Below, piece by piece: positions 44,050-55,915 of a DNA stretch of 64,000 nucleotides. The stretch's first letter is position 1. Each line of letters begins with the position of its first letter. This DNA is from Gigaspora margarita (taxonomy: Eukaryota > Glomeromycota > Glomeromycetes > Diversisporales > Gigasporaceae), in the NCBI GenBank assembly GCA_009809945.1, contig WTPW01000366.1, positions 288,428-352,427 of the forward strand. Direction: 5' to 3'. The notes below the pieces were generated by a model. That model worked only from the letters and a program-made list of their open reading frames with translations, ran no database searches and was not told the origin of the DNA. Made by a program: the position numbers and the translations under genes.

Positions 44050-46110
44050 AATTATAAAGGAGATCAATTTTATACCTTCACATTTAATATTTATACCTTC
44101 CTGCAAATTTAATTTTTTTAAAAAATTTGAATAAAATATCTTAGTAACTACTAGATCAAATTCAGTAAACTTTTTTTCATAATTCTATAGATTCAGAGAA
44201 TTCATATAAAAAAAAGTTTATTGAATTTGGTCCAGTAGATGCTAAAATATCTTTGCTCAAAGTTTGAAAAAATCAAAATAAACTACAAGATTTTCTTTAA
44301 ATTTGAGCATAGATATCTCTGCAACTACTAACCCAAATTTAATAAACTTTTTTGGGTTGAATTCTATAAATCTATAGATTTAAAATAAAAAAAATTATAG
44401 AATATAACTTAATAGTTACAGAGTTATCTTCACTCAAATTATAAAAAAAATCAAACTGTTTATCAAAACTTTGATAGATGTTTTGGATTTTTTTAATCTT
44501 TGACTACCAAATCAATTTTGGTATACTTTTTTCTTTAAATTCTATAGATTTATAGAATTTAGATAAAAAAAAGTTTATTGAATTTGGTTCAGTGGTTGCT
44601 AAAATATCTTTGCTCAAAGCTTAAAAAAATTCAAAACATCTAATTATACAAATTTTTCTTTAAACTTTGAGCAAAGATATCTTTGCAATTCCTGTGCCAA
44701 ATTAAATGAACTTTTTTTATTTGAATTATATAAATCAATAGAACTAAAATAAAAAAATTTAGAGAATTTAACTTAATTGTTATAGTGTTATTTTTACTCA
44801 AAGTTTAAAACAAATCAAAATGCTATCAAATATTTTAATAAACATTTTAGATTTTTTTTTTTAAAGATAACTCTGTAACTATTAAGTTAAATTTTATGAA
44901 TTCTTTTTTATATTAATTCTAGTTTTATAGAATTTAAATTTAAAAGTTCATTGAATTTGGCTTTGTAGTTGAGAGCTATCTTTACTCAAGGTTTAATGAA
45001 AATTTTGTATAGTTTGTTTTGATAGACATTTTGGTTTTTTTAAACATTGAGCAAAGATATCTTAGCAACTACTAGACCAAATTAAAACTTTTTTTTATAC
45101 TGAATTCTATAAATCTATAGAATTTTTTTTTAAAAAAAGTTTACTAAATTTGATTTGGTAGTTACTAAGATATTTTCATTCAAAGTTTAAAAAAAATCAA
45201 AATATCTATTAATTCATGATCCATATACCAAACAGTGAAAATCTCTAGTAATATATTATTAGAAAAATCAATTATTGTTTATTAAATTTCTGGAATCTGG
45301 CACTATCAGAGCAATACTGAATTTTTTTACTAAGCTAACCTTATTTCTCCACTAATTGAAAGTTGTAAAGCACATTCTTGCAATTCTAATGGTAGTAAAA
45401 TAATTAAAATTAGACCAGTAGATCACAAGATATTGTTAAAAAACATTTTATGACCATATAAAGTTTCTATGTAAACAATAATATTGTTTAAATAGAAACT
45501 CTATATGGTTGCAAAATTTTTTTAACGATAGCTTGTGATCTACTGGTCTAATTTTAATAATTTTACTACCATTAGAATCGCAAGAATGTGCTCTACAACT
45601 TTCAATTAGTAGAGAAATAAGATTAGCTTAGTAAAAAAAGTCATTATTGCTCTGACAGTACCAGATTCCAGAAATTTGATAAACAATAATTGATTTTTCC
45701 AATTTTACTATATATAGTAATATATGCAGCCCCTGTTTGGTATACAGATCACGAATTAAATATTTTAATAAACATTTTGAATATTTTTTAAAATTTGGGT
45801 AAAGATAACTCTGTAACTATTAAGTTAAATTCTATAAATTTTTTATATTTTAAATCTATAGTTTCATAGAATTTAAACCAAAAAAAAGTTTTTGAATTTG
45901 GATTAAAGAAAATTTTGTAGCTAGTTTTAATAGATATTTTGATTTTTTTAAACTTTGAGCAAAGATATTTTAGCAACCACTAGGCCAACTTCAATAAACT
46001 TTTTTTATATAAATTCTATGAATCTATAGATTTTAAAGAAAAAATTACTAAATTTGATTTGGTGTTACTAAATATCTTTATTTAAATTTTTTAAAAAAGT
46101 TATTCTCTAA
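44050..46110. repeat. Palindromic satellite, about 180-bp period
   Basis: A chain of self-complementary monomers. Centres of the form AATTCTATAGATTTATAGAA lie near 44184, 44362, 44540, 44725, 44915, 45105, 45855 and 46012, about 180-190 bp apart apart from the insertion at 45226-45741. Each centre is flanked by TTTATTGAATTTGGTYCAGT and AAATATCTTTGCTCAAAGTT and their complements. No coding; open frames inside are chance. Confidence 0.75.
45226..45741. mobile_element. 516-bp near-perfect foldback element
   Basis: Begins TACCAAACAG, ends CTGTTTGGTA, with TA on both sides (45224-45225, 45742-45743). Arms of about 235 bp are almost fully complementary around a centre near 45483 (AATAATATTGTTT). 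Inserted in the palindromic satellite. No coding; Tc1/mariner-like by TA duplication only. Confidence 0.85.
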
Positions 46111-46412
46111 CTAATAATTATATATTTTATATTATCTATATTTTGGGTTTTGATTCATACTTAAATTTCTAACAAATACAACCAACTTAATATAATAGTT
46201 ATAATTATTAAAACAACTTTTTCCAATAATCACTTGGACCAAATTTCTCTAATTTAGAAAAAGCAAAAAAATTTTGTTGAAGTATTGTCTATATTTAATA
46301 TATAGTAGGATAATACAAAAATGCAGTTTTTATACCAGTACGATTACATGAAATGTACAATATGAAATGTGAAAGGATGGTATCGTTCAACTTTTTTGAT
46401 ATCTACTATACT
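46111..46412. other. No gene seen
   Basis: A+T-rich spacer between the palindromic satellite and a short tandem repeat. Confidence 0.4.
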
Positions 46413-46556
46413 GATTTTTGCAAAATTCTTTTTTGGTAGGAGTAATGATTTTCATTTATTCGTTTTTGGAAGGAGTTAAGATTTTTGCAAAATCCTTTTT
46501 TGGTAGAAGTAATGATTTTCATCTATTCGTTTTTGGAAGGAGTTAAGATTTTTGCA
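46413..46556 (+). repeat. 67-bp tandem duplication
   Basis: GATTTTTGCAAAATTCTTTT starts at 46413 and again, nearly identical, at 46480; a third GATTTTTGCA is at 46547. Two full copies differ by only a few bases, so the duplication is recent. Confidence 0.85.
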
Positions 46557-46837
46557 TATAACCCACATGTAGATCACAATTTATAATGCAAAACTGATGC
46601 AACTAATTATTAATTATATATGATGCAAAACTGACTTTTATAATTAATAGTATAGAATATTTGCTATATAATTTTAATTTACTAGATAAATTTTTTGTTC
46701 TTTATACAGTAAAACAGTACACTCAAGTTTGAAAACTCAAAATTTCTGAATCTGCTACTGTTTGCTTTAATTGTAGCAATTAGCAAATCTTACTAACTTA
46801 TTTAAGCAAAAAAAATGCATAAAAAAGTAACCTTAAG

Positions 46838-47157
46838 TACCGTAAACAGCTATATAAAAGACTCGGGTCTGTTACATTTTCTCAATTTTAAACCCAAAAG
46901 TAGACTCGGGGTCTATTGTATGGATGGGGTCCAGTACTAGGCAATATAAATATAGTATATTGGTACAATTAATATATTATTTTCAAGCTATTCGAATGTT
47001 TATCCTATAGTATATCTGGGTCTTTTATCAGTTTAGATTCTCTAGTATACCCAGGTCTCTTATCTTTTTCAAAAATCTCAACCTATACTATAGACCCAGA
47101 GATAATACATGGGGGATCTACTATCATGGAGGATCTTTTATATGGCCATTTGCGGTA
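46838..47157. mobile_element. MITE with TACCGTAAACAGC termini, 320 bp
   Basis: Left TACCGTAAACAGCTATATAA, right in reverse TACCGCAAATGGCCATATAA, both leading into AAGAYYC. Interior has GGTCTTTTATC/AGACTCGGGTC-type repeats. Target duplication uncertain. Confidence 0.7.
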
Positions 47158-47842
47158 TTACAACTGTTAAACTGAGCTATATTGAGCTATGCTAAGCTGA
47201 ATACTAATATAGAAAAATTATTATAATAATAAAAAAAATCCAATTGCCCAAAACCTATAGTCAGATCATAAGAAAATTTGAGTGATGATACTATTTAAAT
47301 CAGTAATTATGTTCATTTGCATGTTAACTTTGTAATAATTCATTATAATTTGTAATTAATCTATTTTTGTTGTCAACTATTTATTTTTAGGTAAAATATA
47401 TTTTGTGCACTCCGCACTATAGTGCGAGGTGCAGCGGAGTATGATATCACAAGTACAATAAAATGATTTGTTTATATTCCAGTTACACAGATCTACAAGA
47501 TAAGTATAGATTTTTTTGTTTATATTATTTTTTTCGGTTCTTTTTCTTTTTTACTAATCAGTTTACTTTTTTTTTAGATAATATTGTACCTCGTTTTATT
47601 AGCATAGTGGATATTCGATTTGATTGGCTTAAAGATCACTAGGTTATACAATATAAAAAATTTTTAAAGTAACCCTTACTATGAAAAACTACATTATCAA
47701 TTGGCAACTCAGTAGTTTACATAAAAATTTTTTTAAACTACATTATAGTGCTCTTTAACTTTTTGTATGTTGCTTGTGAAAAAAGATCAGTATAGATCAA
47801 ATATCCTAAAAACTTTATTTTAGAAGGCAAATTCAGGCAAAT
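47158..47842. other. No gene; short G+C palindrome
   Basis: Contains a nested palindrome at 47410-47441: CGCACTATAGTGCG flanked by ACTCCG...GCGGAGT. A single ATGCACTCCGCACC near 53093 is related. A+T-rich otherwise, with TTTGATTGGCTTAAAG near 47619. Confidence 0.45.
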
Positions 47843-49067
47843 AATACGAATTAGATCAAGTATCAAATAAGGAACTCTTTCTGACGATCCTCTGGACCAA
47901 AACTTCTCCAAACTACCGACTTATGAAAACTTTATAGTTAATATATTTATACATAACAAAAACTTTATCAGAAGCAGCTTGGATAAAGAGTTTCAGATTG
48001 TATGTAAGGTGGACTGAAATAGAGATGAAAGAGAACTTTCTTTGTGGGTTTGGCTCTCTGGGCAGAAGACTTTGTTACTATAGAAGATGTAGTAGGGCAA
48101 CAACCCTAAAGTTTTTTGTCAAAGGTTGTGGAAGTCTCAGTGGAAACATACTTTTGGTTGAATATATTATTTTACAAAGCATAAAACTTACGCTCTTTGC
48201 AAGTTTTGGCACTCCTGATACTCTCTTTGGTTTTTTCGAAATTTTTGCCAAAAAGTGGAAAAATCAGCTTACCCCCTTCAAAAGTTTGACAATGTTTACT
48301 CCATCCAAATTAGAAATGTGCCTACCTAATTCGAATCAAGTCACGAGTGGTTTTCAGTTCCTATGAAATAAACAATGAATGATACGTGTGAAGTACTTTG
48401 GAGGAAATATCAAATAAAAATTTCTTTCTAGAATGTTCTTTTAGGTATAGCTTTCTTTTATGTACATATAATACTTTGGCAGAGCATTTTTCTGTGCAGT
48501 ATTATATAATTTTTAACTTTTAAAGATAGAATTAAGTTTTTTTTTTTAGTTTTTTCATTTCTTTCCTTTCTTTTTTTGTCTTCTTTTCTTTTGAAAATGT
48601 ATGTCAGTTCTGTCATTAGTATAGGTTTTTTCTTCGTTCCTTTCACCTTTTATCATTTAGTTTTGTTATTACTTGGTATTTCATGTAGGGTTTGAAGATT
48701 TTCTACATTTTTTTCACTTTTTCTTTAAATTTTCTTGTTACTCTTTTTTTCTTGATATGGTTAAGTACAGATATTAATATCCGACCCCACCATAGATGCT
48801 AGGTGAGAGGGATTTAAAGAGAAATCCTATATTTTTGGCAGAACTATCACTAGGACATCTGATCTTTCTGGAGTATTGGTGCAATAGGAAGTATCTGGGC
48901 ACTCATAGAAGCAGCCGGGTAATGTTAGCCTTATATATTAGAATGTTAAGTCAGGTAGTTATAATAGTAATTAGTTTTCTAGTTAGCTATAAATTACTTT
49001 TTTGTATTCTAGCTAAGTGCTAGCGAGTCCATCAAAGAATAAAAAAAAAAAAAAATACGAATTAGAT
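47843..49067 (+). mobile_element. Non-LTR retroposon with poly(A) and 14-bp target duplication
   Basis: AATACGAATTAGAT occurs at 47843-47856 and again at 49054-49067 directly after a tract of about 15 A residues, so the intervening 1.2 kb was inserted by target-primed reverse transcription. It could be a 5'-truncated LINE, a SINE-like element or a retroposed transcript. A 122-codon frame (47998-48366) shows no reverse transcriptase or other domain. A pyrimidine-rich block spans 48530-48740. Related sequences lie at 55805-55915 (plus) and 61380-61850 (minus), so it is a repeat family and not a one-off gene copy. Confidence 0.8.
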
Positions 49068-49780
49068 GAGCAAAAAACTGGATTGTTGATTATGAGTATG
49101 AATTGTTAAAAGTTAAGATCAAAAAAATTTAACATGAAGTTAGTTGAAAGGTATGTTTAAACATTTAAGCTATTTTTTATTTGTGAAAACTTACTCTTCA
49201 TAATTCCAACTAATAAAAAACATGACTATATAATATAGATTAATATAGGTAATAATATGAAGTTAAGAGACATAAGGCTTATAGTTTTCTTGAAAAATAT
49301 TAAAGTGAAGTAGTAGTAAATTTATATTAAAGATTTCTGGATGAAAGCCTGTTATGCTAACACAACCAAATTTGTACCATTCTTATTTAGAGATTCATTT
49401 GCAACAATTGAGTAAATTCAGGAAAATAAGTTGATTAGCCAAGCATTGATGATTCATCAAATGTAACTTTTGCAAACTCTTAAATTCAGTGATTGGAGAT
49501 TGTAATAAAAAATAATCTCAAAAATGATGACTTAGCAGTTGCACTAAAGCCATGAATGTTTTATGAGTATATCTTAAAATTAAAATTTTCTAAAATAGAA
49601 CCTATTATTTACTTATTTTATTTTTTTTTAATAAATATAGTCGTATAATTGCTATAAGAAAATAATTTCTTTAACTGGGAATAAAATTACTAGTTACGCA
49701 GATCAACTAAATAAAGATAAGAATTTTTTTTACACATTTTTTTTTACAAATACTTATACTAACTTTGCTTTTTTTTTTAT
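49068..49780. other. No gene seen
   Basis: A+T-rich sequence after the retroposon; no repeats or frames of note. Confidence 0.4.
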
Positions 49781-49945
49781 GTATATATAGTGTTGTTCTA
49801 GGTGTTGTCACTTGTTGGTAGCTTTTCTTTTGTTGAGCTGTTATTGGTGTCATTACGATATTCTTTTTGTTGAGCTATCATTGGTGTCATCGTGCTGTTG
49901 TTATCATTCATTTGGCATCATTGCAATTGAGGTGGTGTGAAATTA
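49781..49945 (+). repeat. GTTGAGCTGTTATTGGTGTCAT repeats
   Basis: TTTGTTGAGCTGTTATTGGT (49832) and TTTTGTTGAGCTATCATTGG (49866), each followed by GTCAT, with further partial copies. Similar in character to 51990-52380. Confidence 0.55.
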
Positions 49946-51960
49946 GAATTAGGTTTGGATAATATATTTAGATTTGCGTTAGATATAAAGGCTATGCTTA
50001 TGCTCAACATAGAAGGTCTTCAGCTATGATTTTATTGATTGTTGACATTTCTTACCTCATACAATGTTTGTTTCACAATAGTTTTTATCACCAACCGAAT
50101 TTATTAAAAGATAGGATTAAGTTTGATATTAAGAAGGCAAAATTAGATCAACACGAATTACGTGAAAGATTTAGAAGTTCCAAAGAAACGTACCTTCGAC
50201 ACTTACAATTGTTTGATTTTTGCACACATAAGCTAAAGATTTAGTTAGTAACAACATTATTTTAAATTTGGTGCGCAATTGTTGCACTTAGATGTTATTG
50301 AACAAGTGGTTTGCATAAAAGTAGAAAATATAGATTTATTGACAAAAGTAAGGGGATTAAGATTGTGTTAAGAGATATTGAAAATGAAACGATGATTTTC
50401 TACAACTCAAATGATGTATCTTAATCACTTACCGGTATGCAATACCACTGTCATCAAAGAAGTATATCATATTCAAACGTCCTGACAAAAGCACAACAAA
50501 TACCTTTATATTTGCACATAAGTCACATATTTTTCTTGTCAACTTTTTAATATAATAAGTGACAATAATTTGTACACATTCTGAATTTTTATACAAGGAC
50601 TTGTTAGACAATAGTCTGAACGTCTCAATACTTATTGAAGAACTTATACAAAAAATTCGATTTAGTACAGGAAAAAGAAGAGCTGCTTAAATGTAATAAG
50701 AACATAAAAGAGATTTACAAGTATTCAAACAAGAGCATATTTTATTATAAGCATAATTATAATTCACTACTATTAGATGTTGAATGATTTAATGAGAAGG
50801 TTACACAAAACATATATAAAAAACATAAAAGAAAGAAGCCAAAGGTATTTAACATATACCGGTAATTGTAAAAATTATTCAAAGGAAAACGAGAGACCAA
50901 AAAAAGATAAAAAAACATCAAACGAAGTATTCTCTTTAGGTTTAATACAAAGGTTAGATATTTTTTTTATCATATTTCAAATTAAATAGATCCTGAATTA
51001 ATTTTAATTCTTTTTTACTCACAACATATACAAGTTTCTAATTGACTTTAATGCAAAAATCAAGATATTTTTTGGCTAACTATAAAATTACGCTAATTGC
51101 AGAATAATCTAATCAAATATAATAGATCTAGTAAGATCTTTAATAAAAGGTATGTAACAGTATTCATAAATAATTTATTAGATGAGGTTATTTTACAGAT
51201 GATTAATTCACAAACAAATTCATTTTGTACAATATATTTTACTGACAATTTTTTTTGGGCTAGAGTAGGGTGGAAGACCTTTCCATACTCTACTAAATTT
51301 AGACGATGTCCAGCTCTTGCCCCTGTAATAATGATAATACTGATTTTGTCAACCCTTAGAATTTTATATTAATATAGTAGTTTTTAAAAGTAATCGAATT
51401 ACAAGAATATTTATTTTTATTTTGTAATGCATTTGGAAGTTATTAAATTTCTCAATGGTAACTCTTTTAATTAATGCTGTAAACCCTTTATTATGCGAGA
51501 GATTATATTTTTATATAATATTAAATATCAATAGGTTATAGATATAAATAATACTGTAGAAATAAGCACAAGTGTAAAATTATGATAATTTTGAGGTTTA
51601 TTTTTAATAAAAACTACATTATAAATTCTTGTTAAAAGAAAAATAAATAAAATATGAAAGACAAACGATAATGTCTTTGATTATTTATACATGTATATTA
51701 ACTAAATAAGCCTCAAGGCTAGAAGTAGATATTAGCATATTAGTCATAATTTTAATATAGATACATGAGCATAGATATTATATTATTAAAATTTTTAAAA
51801 AGTACAATATGTATTATTATTATTATCATTATATTATATCACAATATTTATTTAAATTNTACAGTAGTAGTATTATCTGTTATAGTATTTAAAATATTAG
51901 CCAATCACGTTTAATGTAAATCATCTGCAGTATAAATTTATATAATAATCTACATTATGC
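49946..51960. other. Unassigned; short open frames only
   Basis: Plus-strand frames at 50026-50244 (72 codons), 50777-50989 (70) and 51097-51372 (91) have no signal peptide or domain I recognise, and adjoining sequence is multiply stopped. Phrases such as KLDQHELRERFRSSKETYLR look protein-like, so an old decayed gene is possible. There is one ambiguous base (n) at 51859. Confidence 0.3.
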
Positions 51961-52385
51961 ATATTGTTTATTTGTTTACATTTTTTTAACCAATTAAAAC
52001 AAATGTCTGCCATGCTCGTTTCATTAGTACCATCGTCACATTTTGAAGCTATCTTTTCTTTGGTATCATTATTTTTTGGAGCCGCTGTTTATTGGTGTTG
52101 TCACTCTTTGGGGTTGTTGTTACATTGGTATTGTCACATTTTGGAGCTGTTGTTTTACTGGTATTATCATTATTGTTTTGCGGTTGTCGCACTTTGGAGC
52201 AACATTTCTCTGGTATTGGTATTGTTGTTCCTTGGAGTCATCATTTTGCTAGTGCTATCATTCTTGGTATTGTTGCATTTTGAAGCTGTCGTTTCGCTGG
52301 TATCATCATTATTGTTTGCTGTTGTTGCACTTTAGAGCAACATTTTCTCTGGTATTGGTATTGTTGTTCTATGTAAGAATGTATG
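51961..52385 (+). repeat. TTTGGAGCTGTTGTTTTACTGGTAT-type minisatellite
   Basis: Degenerate units of about 25-35 bp with CATTTTGGAGCTGTTGTTTT, TGGTATTATCATTATTG and TTGTTGCACTTTAGAGCAAC. All three plus-strand frames are largely open here because the repeat lacks stop triplets on that strand, so the 123-codon frame at 51964-52335 is not evidence for a gene. Confidence 0.65.
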
Positions 52386-52738
52386 TATATATGTACATAA
52401 CTTTTATATTGAATAGTGTAAAAGTTTTACCAAGGTGTTGCATATAGTAGTATAGTTAGAAATACAAAAGAAGTGAACATATAATAATATATTAGTAGGT
52501 TATATTGTCTGCTGATAGTTAAGGTTAGGAATAGGATTAGGGTGAGTGCTCAGTTAGTGTTTGTTGAGCTTAGGTCATAATATAGTAAATTCGTTTAAGA
52601 AAACTTTTTGTTCAAAAAAGTGGTTTCTTATACAAACAATCATGTCAGGAGGACAAAATTTTATGATAATACTGGGATATATCATAGTACACCTAAAATA
52701 AATATAGGACTAGAAACCTAGTCAAAAAAAATTCGCTC
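52386..52738. other. No gene seen
   Basis: A+T-rich, with no open frame above 60 codons. Confidence 0.4.
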
Positions 52739-53097
52739 ATTATGTGGTCCTATTAAAAAAAATTTCGCTAAGAAAAAAATTTTTGCTATTAGGTTAGGGT
52801 TAGGGTATTGCTAGTAAGTTGGGTTAGAAGGTTATTTTATACCAAAATTTTGCAAAAAAAACTTTTAATTAGTACATAAAAGGCAGTTTCATAGGCAAAA
52901 TTTCATGATATAGGCGATTTTTCATTATTTTTGTTTCTTGAACTTTTTTACTTCATACCTCTGATTGGCTAGCAAAATATTTTAGACTAGTATTTTAAAA
53001 TAAATGCTCAATTAAAAATTGATCAATTCTGATCCAGCTGACCATTATTTTGATGCACTCCAACTCATCCTACCCGTGATTTTGGACCACACAATGC
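52739..53097. mobile_element. MITE-like element with ATTATGTGGTCC ends
   Basis: CATTATGTGGTCC at 52738 is matched inverted by GGACCACACAATG near 53083-53095. The interior has AGGTTAGGGTTAGGGTATTG (52793) and TTTATACCAAAATTTTGCAA (52835), shared with 17896-18222. Ends are short, so boundaries are approximate. Confidence 0.5.
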
Positions 53098-53279
53098 ACT
53101 CCGCACCAAAAATAAATGCCCCTAATTTTTATTCTTTTTTTAAAAAAATCAACTTTCAATTATTATATGTACTGTATATTTGAAATTTAAACAAATAGAC
53201 TTCTATTTGTTATGCACACATTTGTATCTTTAAAATTAACTAAGAAATAGATAACTTTAATAACATGTGTTAGCGAGTC
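53098..53279. other. No feature
   Basis: Short A+T-rich spacer. Confidence 0.3.
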
Positions 53280-53925
53280 ATATACTGTGTCTTGCCAGAA
53301 TGATAAGGTTTATAACAGTAACTCATACTAGAAACTATAATAATTTCAATGCAAACTAATTCAATCCCATCCATATATGGGCTGCCATCAATAGAAATAA
53401 GGCAGATTGATATTTTAAAAATTAATACCTTTACTTTTACAGCTCATATCTATTGAATATTGAAGCTATTTTGATGATTTAACATTTATAAAAAAGCTTA
53501 AATCATAGGCTTTTTTTTGACTATTAAGCCACCAGGATAGCTTCAATATTCAATGAGATATGAATGTGAAATTAAATGTATTGATTTTTTTAAAATATTG
53601 ATCTGCCTTATTTCTATTAACAACAGTTCATATTATTATTAATAGAATAACAAGCAAGTTTTGCATGAGAATTTTTATAGCAATTTATGATAAAAGCTAC
53701 AATAATTTCAATACAAACTCAACCTCAAAATGTATTATCTGTCAGGTAAGTTTGTAACAGAAATTTTTATAAAATTCATAATAGAAATCATAATATCTTT
53801 AATACAAACTAATTCACCTTATGGCATAAACCACAATGGCTTTTCCATGATAAGATGCTGCAAGTTACTAAATAACTACTGAAGTTTGTAATAAAATTTT
53901 TATATTACTCTAATGAGTTTAACTA
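53280..53925 (-). repeat. 97-bp satellite array C, reverse orientation
   Basis: TAACAGTAACTCATACTAGA (53315), AATAATTTCAATGCAAACTA (53338), AACAGAAATTTTTATAAAAT (53756) and AATCATAATATCTTTAATAC (53786) are reverse-strand versions of the units in arrays A and B. Interrupted by a foldback element at 53390-53619. Confidence 0.75.
53390..53619. mobile_element. 230-bp foldback element
   Basis: AATAGAAATAAGGCAGATTG and onward to ATTGAATATTGAAGCTAT (53453-53470) is matched inverted by ATAGCTTCAATATTCAATGA through GATCTGCCTTATTTCTATT. Arms of about 90 bp with a 50-bp centre. Inserted in satellite array C. Confidence 0.8.
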
Positions 53926-54581
53926 TCCCTTAATCTGTAGGCTGTTCCAGGCAAATTTGCCTGGAAAAATACTATAAATATACTTATGATTTACTTTTTT
54001 TAAAAATTAAATATTAAAATAAAATTTTATTTAATAATATTTGAAAATAAGGATTATATTTTAGTAAAATTTAATTTTATATTATAAGAAAAAAAGTATA
54101 AGTTGCTTATAAGCTAAAAATAGACAATTTTAAAAAAAAATTTTAACCAAAAAAAATTATCACTAATTCTTGGCGAACTCTATAAATATTAGCTCTAGCT
54201 CTCTGTTTTTAATAAATATTGTAGTTTATAAAAAGGATTACAACTTTTATTATTGCAACTTTTGTGATTTACTTGTAAAAATCAAGACTTGTATTAGAAG
54301 TAAAAATTTTTTTTATAGACGGGAACATATAAAATTTAAGAAAAGTTAAAGAAAACTTCTATAGTAAAAATTTTTAAATAAAAACTTTAAAGTTTTATTG
54401 TATGAAAGTTTTCTAATAATTTTAAAAAATTTTTCTAAGAAAGTTTATAAAATATGTTTTAAAAAAAGAATTTTATCAAGAAAGTATACCCCATATTCTT
54501 AATAAATTTTTGGTTTATTTAAAAAATTATAAATACTTTTTAATTTTCCAGGCAAATTTGCCTGGAATACGGTTTAAGGGA
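53926..54581. mobile_element. TIR element with twin CCAGGCAAATTTGCCTGG palindromes
   Basis: TCCCTTAATCTGTAGGCTGT and its diverged inverse at the right, with TA on both sides (53924-53925, 54582-54583). An identical perfect 18-bp palindrome CCAGGCAAATTTGCCTGG sits 20 bp inside each end (53947-53964, 54548-54565). The 656-bp element has an A+T-rich interior without genes. Tc1/pogo-like by TA duplication. Confidence 0.8.
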
Positions 54582-54583
54582 TA

Positions 54584-55804
54584 CTGAATTACTTTATTTT
54601 AAGGCAAGCTTTGAGCTCTTATATATTTTCTTTTACAGACTAAAAAATGATTGAAAAAAATCTTATCTTAAAACTCTTACGAAGCTTTCTATATTAAGAA
54701 CTTTTGAGTATTTCTATATTTAAAACTCTTAAGTATCTTTTGATATTTAAAATTCTTAAAACTTTTAAGTATTTATACTTTTGATTTAATTCGCTATGCT
54801 GATCTATCACAAAAATTTTAACTAATAAAAAAAAAAATAGAATTCAATATAATCCAATTTTGACCTTTGCTACGCCACTCGAATTTTACCCAGCACAACA
54901 ATCATTACAGTAAAGAGTGGCACCTAATATCACCCCATATAAAATGACATGTTCAGATGTGTACATTATACATGTTGGTTTGTGATACATGTTGGATCAT
55001 TTTATGAAGAGCAAAAGATCAGTAAATAATTTTTTTTAAAAAAAAGAGCTTGATTTCACTAATAAAACCTCCGTATATCTTGACAAAAAAAATTCTTTAC
55101 AAAATATTACTTTTATACAGTTAGCTCATTTATTTTATATTAATATTTTATGTAAATTTATGTTTTAATAGTTAATTCACATCATTATTGTAGTGGCACA
55201 TAAATTTACATTCATTACTCATACCAAGCTTCAACTAGTAAACTGCTAAGTCATTTACCATCCAATTGACATGAGCATATGGTCCTATGCAGTTCATGAA
55301 ATCCATACCAATTTGGACTATACCCTATTGGAAATAACCATAATCAGTATAAAGTCACTTTAATAAGTGTGTTTCAAAAAGAATATATGTATAATTAACA
55401 TAATTATTTAAATTTTATTCACTTTTAACAATTATCAGACTTCCAGTTGTATTTGTATTTGTAAGGTAAAACCAATAAATTAAGGCCAGTAAAAAAATAT
55501 AAGTGAAAACCAGTGACAAGTTTTTTCTTATCTGGCACACATAATCGTACTAGTCCTATATAGTATCGCATGCTACGCAGCTATCTTATAAAGATTAACT
55601 ACTATTTGCAGGACTTCTTTGTATATTTGACATGCAAACCAAAAGTGTCTTCTTATAAGTTAACTAGCAGAAGGTGATGCCTTAAAAAAAATTATTGGTG
55701 AGGATTAGATCTTCTTTGTAAATAAAAACAGTAGAAAACAACAAAAAATATACTTTTTTTATACACTTTTATTTCAATTTGTTACATGTAACTCTTATCT
55801 TTTC
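54584..55804. other. No gene seen
   Basis: A+T-rich with stops in all frames. Minor TTAAAACTCTTAAGTATCTT repeats near 54660-54780. Confidence 0.4.
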
Positions 55805-55915
55805 TTCACTTTTATGGCTTTTTTCTAATATTTTTTGAAAAAGTAGGAAAATTAGTTTATTCCGTCAAAAAATTAGCATTGTTTACTCCTTTCTAATTTG
55901 GATAAACTTAGTAGA
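55805..55915 (+). mobile_element. Fragment of the 47.9-kb retroposon family
   Basis: TTTTTTGAAAAAGTAGGAAA through GCATTGTTTACTCCTTTCTA matches 48225-48310 in order and direction with moderate divergence. Flanks not resolved. Confidence 0.45.

Noticed and set aside
47998-48366. 122-codon open frame as a host gene
   Set aside because: Lies within a retroposon bounded by target duplications and has no domain; related copies do not visibly keep the frame.
51964-52335. 123-codon hydrophobic open frame that looks like a membrane protein
   Set aside because: Two other plus-strand frames are also open over the same bases, so the repeat composition explains the lack of stops.
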